20,130 bases of DNA from NCBI GenBank assembly GCA_001302725.1, contig LIZU01000003.1:1-20130 (forward strand). The letters are read 5' to 3'. Below are positions 1-6,984 of the stretch, piece after piece. The translations under genes and the position numbers were made by a program. The DNA comes from a candidate division Zixibacteria bacterium DG_27 (GTDB lineage: Bacteria; Zixibacteria; MSB-5A5; DG-27). The notes beneath the pieces were generated by a model. That model was not told the DNA's origin. It worked only from the letters and a program-made list of their open reading frames with translations, and made no database searches. Numbering within the stretch: position 1 is the first letter of the stretch; every line of letters starts with the position of its first letter.

Positions 1-1356
1 GTCGGAGATGAAGTCATCGGAGCCACTATGAACAGGACCGGCAGCTTCAGGTTTGAAGCCAAGAAGGTCGGCAGGGATACGGGTCTGTCGCAAATAATAA
101 GGATGGTCCAGGTGGCTCAGGGCTCCAAGGCCCCCATTCAAAGGTTGGCGGACAGAATCGCAGGCATCTTCGTTCCCGTTGTGATCAGCATTGCGGTTGT
201 CACCTTCGTGGTCTGGTCTCTTTTCGGCCCCTATCCAGCATTGACTTTTGCAATGATAAACTTTGTAGCGGTTCTGATTATAGCCTGCCCCTGTGCGTTG
301 GGATTGGCGACGCCCACAGCTATTATGGTCGGAACCGGAAAAGGGGCAGAGATTGGTGTTCTCATAAAAGGCGGGGAGAGTCTCGAAACCGCCCACAAAA
401 TCGACACCATTGTCTTTGACAAAACCGGGACTCTGACCAAGGGGGAGCCAGAGGTCACCGACATAGTCACCTCCCGCGATTTCACCGAAGAGGAGGTGCT
501 AAGACTTGCGGCCTCCGCGGAGAAAAGCTCTGAACATCCTCTTGGAAAGGCAGTCGTGATCAAAGCCAGAGAGCAGGGAATCTCTCTCGTGGATCCGAAG
601 AATTTCAGCGCCCTTCCGGGATCCGGCATCAAGGCCACTGTCGATGGCAAGGAGGTCTTGCTCGGCAATCAGAGCATGATGGAGAAGGAACAGATTGATT
701 TGGCTAAATTGTTCTCTGAGGTCGAAAGGGTAACCTCACTGGGGAAAACGGCGATGTTTTTAGCAGTCGCCGGACAGGCGGCAGGCCTAATCGCAGTCGC
801 TGACACCCTGAAGGAAGATTCTCAAGAAGCAGTCCATTCTTTGCGCCAGATGGGACTTGAGGTGGTTATGATGACTGGGGATAACAGGAGAACTGCCGAA
901 GCGATCGCCTCGCCGCTGGGAATAGAGAGGATCGTATCGGAGATTCTGCCGGATCAGAAGGCGGACGAGATTAAGAAACTTCAAGGTGAGGGGCGGTTGG
1001 TCGCAATGGTCGGAGACGGCATCAACGACGCAGTGGCTCTGGCTCAGGCGGATTTGGGAATCGCCATTGGAAGCGGGACCGATGTCGCCATGGAGGCCTC
1101 CGACGTCACTCTCATAAAAGACGACCTCATGGGAGTCGTCAGAGCAATCAAGCTCTCTCAAAAAACTATGAAGACCATCAAATGGAATCTTTTCTGGGCT
1201 TTTGCCTACAACACTGCCGGAATCCCCATTGCCGCTGGCTTGCTTTATCCTTTTTTGAGAATATTGCTGAACCCTATGATTGCCGCTGCGGCCATGGCCT
1301 TTTCCTCGGTATTTGTGGTGACCAATTCTCTACGTCTGAGGAAGGTGGAATTATGA
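1..1356 (+). CDS. copA: Copper-translocating P-type ATPase (CopA-like), 5' end outside the window
   Basis: Inner-membrane P1B-type ATPase that exports Cu(+) using ATP. The reading frame is open from base 1, so only the last 451 residues are present; the metal-binding domain and first membrane helices lie upstream. Visible in order (window numbering): actuator-domain end with VGDEVIGAT at residues 1-9, the CPC metal site in a membrane helix (Cys96-Pro-Cys98), the phosphorylation motif DKTGT with Asp140, the HP nucleotide motif in SEHPLGKA, and the hinge GDGIND. The last two helices carry YN and MAFSS, the pattern of the Cu(+) class (P1B-1) rather than Zn/Cd exporters. One oddity is GDGINDAV, where the family normally has GDGINDAP or GDGINDSP. 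The methionine at base 28 is internal, not the start. A GC-rich 6-bp hairpin without a T tract follows the stop (1357-1375). Confidence 0.93.
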   Translation, partial: VGDEVIGATMNRTGSFRFEAKKVGRDTGLSQIIRMVQVAQGSKAPIQRLADRIAGIFVPVVISIAVVTFVVWSLFGPYPALTFAMINFVAVLIIACPCALGLATPTAIMVGTGKGAEIGVLIKGGESLETAHKIDTIVFDKTGTLTKGEPEVTDIVTSRDFTEEEVLRLAASAEKSSEHPLGKAVVIKAREQGISLVDPKNFSALPGSGIKATVDGKEVLLGNQSMMEKEQIDLAKLFSEVERVTSLGKTAMFLAVAGQAAGLIAVADTLKEDSQEAVHSLRQMGLEVVMMTGDNRRTAEAIASPLGIERIVSEILPDQKADEIKKLQGEGRLVAMVGDGINDAVALAQADLGIAIGSGTDVAMEASDVTLIKDDLMGVVRAIKLSQKTMKTIKWNLFWAFAYNTAGIPIAAGLLYPFLRILLNPMIAAAAMAFSSVFVVTNSLRLRKVEL

Positions 1357-1498
1357 GCGGCCGGAGGCGGGCCGCTGCGGTCGTATAGCAATTCCCGGCG
1401 TGCTTTACAAAGTCATAATCCCCCGGCCAATGCTTGCGCAATCACCCAGCTATCGTTAATTTCAAAACGGCGTGGTTTTCTTTATGGCGTTGAATTCT

Positions 1499-1561
1499 GG
1501 AAACCTGAAGGTTTCCGTCATGCTGCAACCATAGGACTGTAGCGGAAAGCTTCAGCTTTCC
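1499..1561. repeat. Paired palindromic element, copy 1
   Basis: Two palindromes lie in the 221-base gap before the radical SAM gene. The left one (1499-1516) has 8-bp arms GGAAACCT/AGGTTTCC around GA. The right one (1544-1561) has arms GGAAAGCT/AGCTTTCC around TC and is preceded by GTAGC (1539-1543). The right hairpin is the reverse complement of the left except for one C-G pair changed to G-C, so base pairing is kept. Copy 2 (17373-17423) shares GTAGCGGA and the TCCAT that follows the hairpin. Here the GTAGC-type flanks point inward; in copy 2 they point outward. The rest of the gap (1376-1498) shows nothing I can name. Confidence 0.7.
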
Positions 1562-1577
1562 ATCTTATTAAAGAAAT

Positions 1578-2681
1578 ATGGGAATTTGCATTAACTGCAA
1601 CGAAGAGCTGCCGACTATTTCTGAACCTCTGAGCGTATGCTTGAGGTGCATTCGCGATAACTTTGAGGGGGCTTACCCTCACATCTTGGAGGTCCACAGA
1701 GAGAGCAGAGAGGCTTTTAGTCTGCCGACGCAGCCCCCCCGAAAGGAAGGTCAGAAGAGTTGTGACCTTTGCGTCAACCGCTGTCAAATCGAGAAGGGCA
1801 GGGTTGGATACTGTGGAGTCCGAACTAACGAAGGTAGAAGCATCGTAGGCGGCGGCCCTGAAGAGGGGAACCTGGACTGGTATTATGATTCCCTCCCCAC
1901 GAATTGTGTTGCCGACTGGGTCTGTGCCGGAGGCAGCCAGAGTGGTTACCCAGATTTCTCCTACTCCTCGGGACCGGAATATGGTTTCAAAAACCTGGCG
2001 GTGTTCTACAAAGCTTGCACCTTCAATTGTCTGTTCTGCCAGAACTGGCATTATCGCCAGCTAACATACGCACGGAGATTTACCAGCAGCTCAGAGCTTG
2101 CCTCCAAGGTTGACTCCCGAACCGCCTGCATCTGCTACTTCGGCGGAGATCCGACTCCCCAGGTTCGGCACGCCATAGCAACTTCAGAAGAAGCGTTGGA
2201 GGACAATCGTGATCGTCCACTGCGCATCTGCTGGGAGACCAACGGAAGTGTCAGCCGACCTTATCTCAATAAGATGGCGGAGCTTTCACTCAAGTCCGGG
2301 GGATCTGTCAAATTCGACCTGAAAACGTTTGATGAGAAACTGAACCTGGCACTCTGCGGGATTACGAACAAGAGAACCCTGGAGAACTTCGCCTTTCTGG
2401 CAGAGTTCGTCAAGAAAAGGCCGCAGCTTCCTTTCCTCGTTGCCAGCACTCTTCTGGTTCCCGGATACATCGATGAGGAGGAGGTGGGAAACATCGCGAC
2501 CTTCATTGCTTCCCTCAATCCTGACATACCGTATGCTCTTTTAGGATTTCACCCCCACTTCTATATGTCGGATTTACCGACCACCTCCCGGAGCCATGCT
2601 GAAGCTTGCAAACATATTGCCGAAAAGAAAGGATTGAAGAACGTAAGAATAGGCAATCTGCATTTGCTGAGGCAGGAATAG
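1578..2681 (+). CDS. Radical SAM protein, AmrS/PflA-like, with N-terminal Cys4 motif
   Basis: Cytoplasmic radical SAM enzyme of 367 aa; its substrate is not evident. Residues 147-154 (CTFNCLFC) are the CxxxCxxC ligand set for the 4Fe-4S cluster that cleaves S-adenosylmethionine. Upstream is a Cys block, CDLCVNRC (62-69) followed by GYCGVR (77-82), characteristic of AmrS and related PflA-like proteins (COG1180/COG1313). Before that is an extra N-terminal module with two CxxC pairs (Cys4/7 and Cys21/24), looking like a small zinc ribbon. The usual AmmeMemoRadiSam partners (AMMECR1-like AmrA and a Memo protein) are not in the window. The ATG at 1578 has only a weak purine-rich stretch (AAAGAAA) upstream. 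The sulfatase-like gene follows after 78 bases on the same strand, so cotranscription is possible. It is not an obvious sulfatase-maturing enzyme: no SPASM-type C-terminal Cys cluster is visible. Confidence 0.85.
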   Translation: MGICINCNEELPTISEPLSVCLRCIRDNFEGAYPHILEVHRESREAFSLPTQPPRKEGQKSCDLCVNRCQIEKGRVGYCGVRTNEGRSIVGGGPEEGNLDWYYDSLPTNCVADWVCAGGSQSGYPDFSYSSGPEYGFKNLAVFYKACTFNCLFCQNWHYRQLTYARRFTSSSELASKVDSRTACICYFGGDPTPQVRHAIATSEEALEDNRDRPLRICWETNGSVSRPYLNKMAELSLKSGGSVKFDLKTFDEKLNLALCGITNKRTLENFAFLAEFVKKRPQLPFLVASTLLVPGYIDEEEVGNIATFIASLNPDIPYALLGFHPHFYMSDLPTTSRSHAEACKHIAEKKGLKNVRIGNLHLLRQE

Positions 2682-2759
2682 GGTTCGTAGACAAAGAATT
2701 TGCTTTTCGCATCTTAAGGCTTATTTTTGTCCCCGACCAAGTAAGTTGACAGGACCAGA

Positions 2760-4145
2760 ATGCAAAAGCCTCACATACTCTTCATCCTGATAGACAGTGC
2801 TCGGCCCGACCACCTCGGTTGTTACGGCTATTCCAAGAACACCTCTCCATTCCTGGACGAGTTTGCAAAATCCTCGACCCTGTATCAGAATGCCATCGCC
2901 CCCGGCGCCTGGACCCTGCCTTCCATGGCCTCCATCATGACCGGGCATTATCTCCCAGCCTCCCAGAGGGCGATAAACTTTTATACGAGGAAACTGGAGT
3001 TCCTTCCGGAATTGCTGTCTCGAGCAGGATATAAAACCTCCTGCGTCTCCTTCAATCCCTGGGTAAGTTACGACACCGGCTTCGACCGCGGCTTCGACAA
3101 ATTCTACTACTACAACAAGAGGAATTTCTTTAAGGTCCTGGATTACGGAACCATTGCCAAGCTGTTCTTAAGACCGAAGCAGATTCCCCTGGTCTTGTTC
3201 ATGACCGAGCAGGCCAAAAGGTTCATCCGGAAGAACCACAAAGAAGGCCCTACCTTCACCTACCTTCACTACAGTGTTCATCATCCCTATTACACTCCGA
3301 AGCGGTATTTCGATCTCTTCGACAATGGCGAGACCTCCCCTGATGATTACAAGAGAATTCAGGAGTGGCAATATCGCGACATGGGGCTTTTCCTTCGGGA
3401 GACTGGAAGGATCTCTGAGGTTGACCGTCGTGCCCTTCTTAACCTGTACGACGGGCTCATCTTTTACGTGGATGAACATATCCGGGAGTTAATTAGCTTT
3501 CTGGAGAAGACCGGTATCCTCGACGATACGGTGGTGATAATCGCTGCCGATCACGGGGAGTTCTTCGGAGAATATGGTTTCATCTCTCACGGCTTTTGTG
3601 CCTTAGAAGAGGTGGTAAAGGTTCCCCTGATTATTCGCCATCCCAAACTGTTCTCGCCGGGAGCGAGGGTGGACAAAGTAGTTTCAACCATCGACCTTTT
3701 CACCACCGTCGGGCAAATCGCCGGCGCTGACTTCGATCCTCACAGGTTCCAGGGTGAAGACTTGAGGGATATTGACAACTCCACACGGGAATTCGTCCTC
3801 ACCCGTCACATCATCGCCGCCAAAGGTGAATTCCCCGACAGGGAGGCTCTTAAAAAGAAGTTTTCGCACTTAGATTTCGATCGCTACGAAGGGGAGCAGA
3901 TCTCGATGCGGGGCGAAGGTTGGAAATTCATCTGGTTCGCCAACGGTAGTCGTCTCCTGTTCGATCTGACCTCGCCTCGAGGCGAGAGAGCGAATCTCGC
4001 TGAGGAGAATCAGGAGAAAGTTGAAGACTGCGTGAAGAAACTAGAGTCTGTTCCTGGTTTGATCAAATATGACGAAAGCGGAGAGATCTTCGAGTTTGAG
4101 GAGGCCACCAAAGACCACCTGCGGGCTTTGGGCTACTTAGACTAG
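2760..4145 (+). CDS. Sulfatase-fold hydrolase (alkaline phosphatase superfamily) with Thr nucleophile
   Basis: 461-aa protein of the sulfatase/alkaline phosphatase superfamily, probably hydrolysing or transferring a phospho- or sulfo-ester; substrate unknown. Visible: the N-terminal metal motif IDSARPDHLGCYGY (11-24, Asp12), the nucleophile region TLPSMASIMTG (52-62), YDGLIFYVDEHI (230-241), and the metal site ADHGEFFGEYGF with Asp264/His265, then SHG at 276-278. Classical sulfatases have (C/S)xPSR here, with Cys or Ser converted to formylglycine; this protein has Thr52 and Met in place of the Arg, so formylglycine chemistry is not expected. There is no signal peptide or membrane helix, so it should act in the cytoplasm. 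The C-terminus ends in LRALGYLD, an ending common in sulfatase-like proteins and similar to the tail of the APS kinase at 16288-16908. AGGA at 2751-2754 supports the ATG start. Confidence 0.88.
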   Translation: MQKPHILFILIDSARPDHLGCYGYSKNTSPFLDEFAKSSTLYQNAIAPGAWTLPSMASIMTGHYLPASQRAINFYTRKLEFLPELLSRAGYKTSCVSFNPWVSYDTGFDRGFDKFYYYNKRNFFKVLDYGTIAKLFLRPKQIPLVLFMTEQAKRFIRKNHKEGPTFTYLHYSVHHPYYTPKRYFDLFDNGETSPDDYKRIQEWQYRDMGLFLRETGRISEVDRRALLNLYDGLIFYVDEHIRELISFLEKTGILDDTVVIIAADHGEFFGEYGFISHGFCALEEVVKVPLIIRHPKLFSPGARVDKVVSTIDLFTTVGQIAGADFDPHRFQGEDLRDIDNSTREFVLTRHIIAAKGEFPDREALKKKFSHLDFDRYEGEQISMRGEGWKFIWFANGSRLLFDLTSPRGERANLAEENQEKVEDCVKKLESVPGLIKYDESGEIFEFEEATKDHLRALGYLD

Positions 4146-4219
4146 CTGCATTCCTCATCTGGCCTCGAGACCGGGAATTCTCTCTTTGATTGTGAATAGT
4201 TGCCTCAGCCGACCGGGGA

Positions 4220-4963
4220 CTACAGGTTTCTCCTCATAAAATCTATAACGGCCTCGACCGCTCTGGTTTCATTACCTTCGGTTTCCTCGACAGTATCACC
4301 CTTCAAGCTGTGATTTCCGTTTACGTATACCAGCTCCGGCTCTTGAGTTAGGGTGCTCACTAAGGAGTCTAAAACCTCTCTGCGGCAAATCGGGTCAGAT
4401 TTCCCCGAGACTATTTGCACCGGGATTTCCACCTCTTGGAGCCTCTGAGCTTCGGGCCAGACGCTGTAGGGAGGACGAGGTGGATGCAGCGCGAAGGTCA
4501 GGATGATCAATCCCTTCAAGCTCTGGTCCTGACGGGCGATGTCAATTCCAACCAGAGCACCGACCGATTTGCCGCAGATGAAGATCTTGTCGCGGTCGAC
4601 AAAATCCAATGCCTTCAAGTAGTCTATCGCCGCTGAAAGGTCGTCTTTCTCGTTGGTGAAGTCAGAGGAGGGCTGCCCACCTTTAGTGTAGAAATCCCAA
4701 TCGAAGCGCAGACAGACGAAGCCGTTTTGGACACACGCCTCGGCCAATTTCTCAAACAGAGAAAGTCGCATGTGATAGCCCTGACCGGGAGCAATCACAA
4801 CCGCGGGAAACTTCGTGGTGCCTTCAGGCCTATCCAGGATGGTTTCCAATTCAACTCCACGGGGAGTTGAGATCTTCAAACGTTCTTCTCCTGAGCCGCA
4901 CGAAAGCAAGAATATGGTCGAGAACAGCAACACGAATGCGAAAAGGAACGTTATTCCTCTCAT
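4220..4963 (-). CDS. Alpha/beta-hydrolase lipoprotein, KANL3/TEX30-like
   Basis: 247-aa predicted lipoprotein. A hydrophobic signal (residues 5-20) ends in the lipobox LLSC with Cys22 as the lipidated residue, placing the protein in the envelope. The remainder is an alpha/beta hydrolase: oxyanion region VIAPGQGYH (56-64), nucleophile elbow GKSVG with Ser133, acid Asp190 in SGKSDPIC, and His218 in NGNHSLKG. The segment TFALHPPRPP (156-165) followed by an IPVQIVSGKSDP-type strand is typical of the KANL3/TEX30 (dienelactone-hydrolase-like) group, so esterase or peptidase-like activity is possible; substrate unknown. It is the last gene of a three-gene minus-strand run after the rhodanese and MauE/DoxX genes, with a 77-base gap. 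GAGGAA about 8 bases before the ATG is a good ribosome site. Confidence 0.8.
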   Translation of the reverse strand: MRGITFLFAFVLLFSTIFLLSCGSGEERLKISTPRGVELETILDRPEGTTKFPAVVIAPGQGYHMRLSLFEKLAEACVQNGFVCLRFDWDFYTKGGQPSSDFTNEKDDLSAAIDYLKALDFVDRDKIFICGKSVGALVGIDIARQDQSLKGLIILTFALHPPRPPYSVWPEAQRLQEVEIPVQIVSGKSDPICRREVLDSLVSTLTQEPELVYVNGNHSLKGDTVEETEGNETRAVEAVIDFMRRNL

Positions 4964-5040
4964 TCAACAATTCCTCACTAACTCTGCGGTTTCCTGTAGT
5001 GAAATCAGGAATGAGAGAGGGTGAAATGTCACCAAGGGAA

Positions 5041-5514
5041 TCATGAACCTCGAGTTTGGTTACGCCTCGCAAGGCTGAGGAGTCCCCTGTCAAAGAAGTA
5101 TATCTGCAGCCCCATCAGGAGCATGCCTATATCTCTATAGAGAAGACTCAAGCCGTGCTTTTTCGCGGTGGGCGAGACGGTGAAACATCCGCAAGCGATG
5201 TCCACGCCTCGAAGGACATTGTAGGCGATGGCAACGATGAAAACTATCAGCATAAGATTTATGAGAAGGACGCTGCCTCTCGTGAAGATACCGAGGATCA
5301 AAAGAATCCCCGCGAGAAGTTCGGCCCAGGGTAGAACCACCGCTAAGACGTTGACGAGGGGGACAGGCAAGATTCGATAATAAAAAATAGCTCTGGCGAA
5401 ATCGGCCGGATGAGCGATCTTATCTACGCTGGCGTATATGAAAATCGCCCCCAGCGCCAGCCTGAAAAGCATGGTCGTGTACTTACCGGCGAGGAGGGTC
5501 TTGACGATGCTCAT
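5041..5514 (-). CDS. MauE/DoxX-family redox-associated membrane protein
   Basis: 157-aa integral membrane protein with four hydrophobic segments (about residues 14-30, 52-76, 82-100 and 124-142), the usual size and layout of the DoxX/MauE group. An extracytoplasmic-looking loop carries CGC (Cys108, Cys110) in IACGCF, a feature of the MauE-type subgroup linked to disulfide handling and quinone- or thiol-dependent redox steps. It starts one base after the rhodanese stop (TGA-A-ATG), so translation is almost certainly coupled, suggesting the two proteins act together on sulfur or thiol chemistry at the membrane. Family assignment is firm; the specific reaction is inferred only from the family and neighbour. 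Confidence 0.85.
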   Translation of the reverse strand: MSIVKTLLAGKYTTMLFRLALGAIFIYASVDKIAHPADFARAIFYYRILPVPLVNVLAVVLPWAELLAGILLILGIFTRGSVLLINLMLIVFIVAIAYNVLRGVDIACGCFTVSPTAKKHGLSLLYRDIGMLLMGLQIYFFDRGLLSLARRNQTRGS

Positions 5515-5515
5515 T

Positions 5516-6025
5516 TCAGGGGTTTGGACCTTTCGAAGTTGGCAAGCCGGCCTTCGTCCACCCTTCCCATCCCTGCACCATCACCATCACCCTTTCGTAA
5601 CCCTCCTCCTTCAAGAGCCTTCCCAAAAACAGGGAGATGTCACAATCGATCTCGCCACAATAGGTGACTATTTCTTTCTCTTTGGATAGCCTTTCTTCCA
5701 CCTCCGGCAACAGCTCGTAGAAATCATCGAAGGAGAGGTTTATCGCCCCTCGAACGTGTCCCAGCTCGTAATCCTCCTTATAGCGAGCATCCAAGAAGAT
5801 GGTGTTCTGGGACTGGTATTTTGTGATGGCCTCGGCCAGGGTGATCAAGGAATCCCCTTTTTGATATGAGAGGGGGATTAGAAATCCGGTGGAGTCAGCT
5901 TCTGCCCAGTGTCCGATGAGCGATATTCCTTTAGAAGAGGTGGCGTTGTAAACGATCCCCACCACTCCGGAAAGGAGTATTATGAGGAGGGCCTGTGTGG
6001 CCGTTTTTCCAAAACCTTTCTGCAC
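5516..6025 (-). CDS. Membrane-anchored rhodanese-domain protein
   Basis: 169-aa protein with one N-terminal membrane helix (about residues 10-27) and a rhodanese domain in residues 60-165, probably outside the cytoplasmic membrane. Rhodanese marks: LDARYKEDYELGHVRGAINL (78-97), covering the CH2A-like region, and the active-site loop after IVTYC with catalytic Cys123 (CGEIDCD). The loop contains a second cysteine, Cys128, which could form a disulfide or polysulfide with Cys123. Rhodaneses carry sulfane sulfur as a Cys persulfide. The start is GTG at 6025; no ribosome site is visible upstream, and the predicted promoter places transcription start at or next to the GTG, consistent with leaderless translation. 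It is first in the run rhodanese - MauE/DoxX - lipoprotein hydrolase. Confidence 0.87.
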   Translation of the reverse strand: MQKGFGKTATQALLIILLSGVVGIVYNATSSKGISLIGHWAEADSTGFLIPLSYQKGDSLITLAEAITKYQSQNTIFLDARYKEDYELGHVRGAINLSFDDFYELLPEVEERLSKEKEIVTYCGEIDCDISLFLGRLLKEEGYERVMVMVQGWEGWTKAGLPTSKGPNP

Positions 6026-6031
6026 GGCGAT

Positions 6032-6059
6032 AAAATATACTTAAGGCGACTGAAGTCAA
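6032..6059 (-). promoter_or_regulatory. Predicted sigma-70 promoter of the rhodanese operon
   Basis: On the minus strand TTGACT (-35, 6054-6059) and TATTTT (-10, 6032-6037) are separated by 16 bases. Transcription would begin about at the GTG codon of the rhodanese gene (6025), leaving almost no leader. Motif match only. Confidence 0.45.
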
Positions 6060-6203
6060 GCCGAAAACCGGCGCTACCAGCGGTGAAAACCAAATGGCAG
6101 ATAGCAGAGCGCTTTCCCCCTTTCCCATATAATAATTCCCAATTCCTTCTTACCGAAGAGCCCGGTGGGTCCAACAAGCGCTAACCAAGCTCAGGTCGGT
6201 CAA

Positions 6204-6233
6204 GGAGGAGTGTTGCAGTTGCCTGTCTCCTCC
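6204..6233 (+). other. Inverted repeat in the leader region of the flavodoxin-fold reductase
   Basis: GGAGGAG (6204-6210) and CTCCTCC (6227-6233) form a 7-bp stem around a 16-base loop, 57 bases before the reductase start. It lies in the 264-base divergent gap 6026-6289. A perfect TATAAT sits upstream at 6127-6132 on the + strand, but I see no good -35 with it. The hairpin could be a leader structure; nothing shows a known riboswitch. Confidence 0.35.
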
Positions 6234-6289
6234 GGAGAGGATATATTTGGGAGATTCTGGTTTCAGTTTGGAGAAGTAGGACGTCAGCA

Positions 6290-6892
6290 ATGAAGATCTT
6301 GGGTTTGAATGGTTCTCCGATCGGAGGGGGCAACACCGAGATACTGATCAGTGAGATTCTAAGAGGCGCGGAGAGCGCTGGGGCCGAGTGCAAGCATGTC
6401 GTTCTGAACGAACTGGCCATACAGCCGTGTCAGTCATGTGGGAAGAGCCCCGAGCCGGAGTTGTGTTTTCTGCATGACGACATGGATCCCCTTTATCAGC
6501 AGTTGAGAGAGTATGACGGCTTTGTGCTTGGCTCTCCGATCTACTTCGACACCGTCTCCGCCCAGATGAAGCTTTTCATTGACCGTTGCAACTGTGTGCG
6601 GCCGTTAACTCCCAGCGAGAACAAAAAAGGCGATTTCTATTTGAAAGAGCTAATTCACAAGAAGAGGTCAGGAGCGATGGTTTTGGTGGGAGGGGAGAGA
6701 CAAGAGTTTGAATGTGCTCGCAAGGTAATTGCCGGTTTCTTCGCCTGGGCAAGTATCGAGGGCGTCGGACAGATTTCCTACATCAGCAAATCCTGGGGAA
6801 AGGGGAAGGTTGCAGCAGAGCCACAGACCCTAAAGAAGGCTTTCGAACTTGGGGAGCTTCTGGTGCAGAAAAACCTCGCCGGGAAGAGCTGA
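6290..6892 (+). CDS. NAD(P)H-dependent flavodoxin-fold oxidoreductase (iron-sulfur flavoprotein-like)
   Basis: 200-aa cytoplasmic flavoprotein of the NADPH-dependent FMN reductase / Isf-like family. The N-terminus MKILGLNGSPIGGGNTE is the beta1-loop that binds the FMN phosphate, and GSPIYFDTVSAQMKLFIDR is the second conserved FMN-binding segment. The Cys region CQSCGKSPEPELC (CxxC, then a third Cys after 8 residues) resembles the compact iron-sulfur site of iron-sulfur flavoproteins but shows only three closely placed cysteines, so cluster binding is uncertain. The likely role is electron transfer to quinones, metals or other acceptors. The ATG at 6290 is preceded by GGAGAAGTAGGA. It is a single gene, divergent from the rhodanese operon and convergent with the sigma-factor gene. 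Confidence 0.85.
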   Translation: MKILGLNGSPIGGGNTEILISEILRGAESAGAECKHVVLNELAIQPCQSCGKSPEPELCFLHDDMDPLYQQLREYDGFVLGSPIYFDTVSAQMKLFIDRCNCVRPLTPSENKKGDFYLKELIHKKRSGAMVLVGGERQEFECARKVIAGFFAWASIEGVGQISYISKSWGKGKVAAEPQTLKKAFELGELLVQKNLAGKS

Positions 6893-6926
6893 GTCAGCCT
6901 ACTCGTTTCTACGTTGAGTTCAGCAT

Positions 6927-6961
6927 CAAAAAGCAAAGGGCAAAGCCAGTCGGCTTTGCCC
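6927..6961 (-). terminator. Rho-independent terminator of the sigma-factor gene
   Basis: A perfect 10-bp stem (6938-6947 with 6952-6961, GGGCAAAGCC/GGCTTTGCCC) with a 4-base loop is followed, reading on the minus strand, by the T-rich stretch TTTGCTTTTTG (6937-6927). It lies just past the sigma-factor stop. The other direction lacks a T tract, so it may work less well for the convergent reductase gene. Confidence 0.85.
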
Positions 6962-6984
6962 GCAATTCCTTGGTGTCGTGATAA

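Noticed and set aside
1357..1375. Terminator after the copper ATPase
   Set aside because: There is a 6-bp GC hairpin with a 7-base loop but no T tract on either side.
1578..4145. Radical SAM gene as an anaerobic sulfatase-maturating enzyme for the following sulfatase-like gene
   Set aside because: The radical SAM protein lacks the SPASM Cys clusters of anSME and looks AmrS/PflA-like; the neighbouring protein has Thr, not Cys or Ser, at the site to be modified.
6026..6289. tRNA or riboswitch in the divergent gap
   Set aside because: The region has a 7-bp inverted repeat and a TATAAT, but no cloverleaf, CCA-end pattern or known riboswitch core could be traced.
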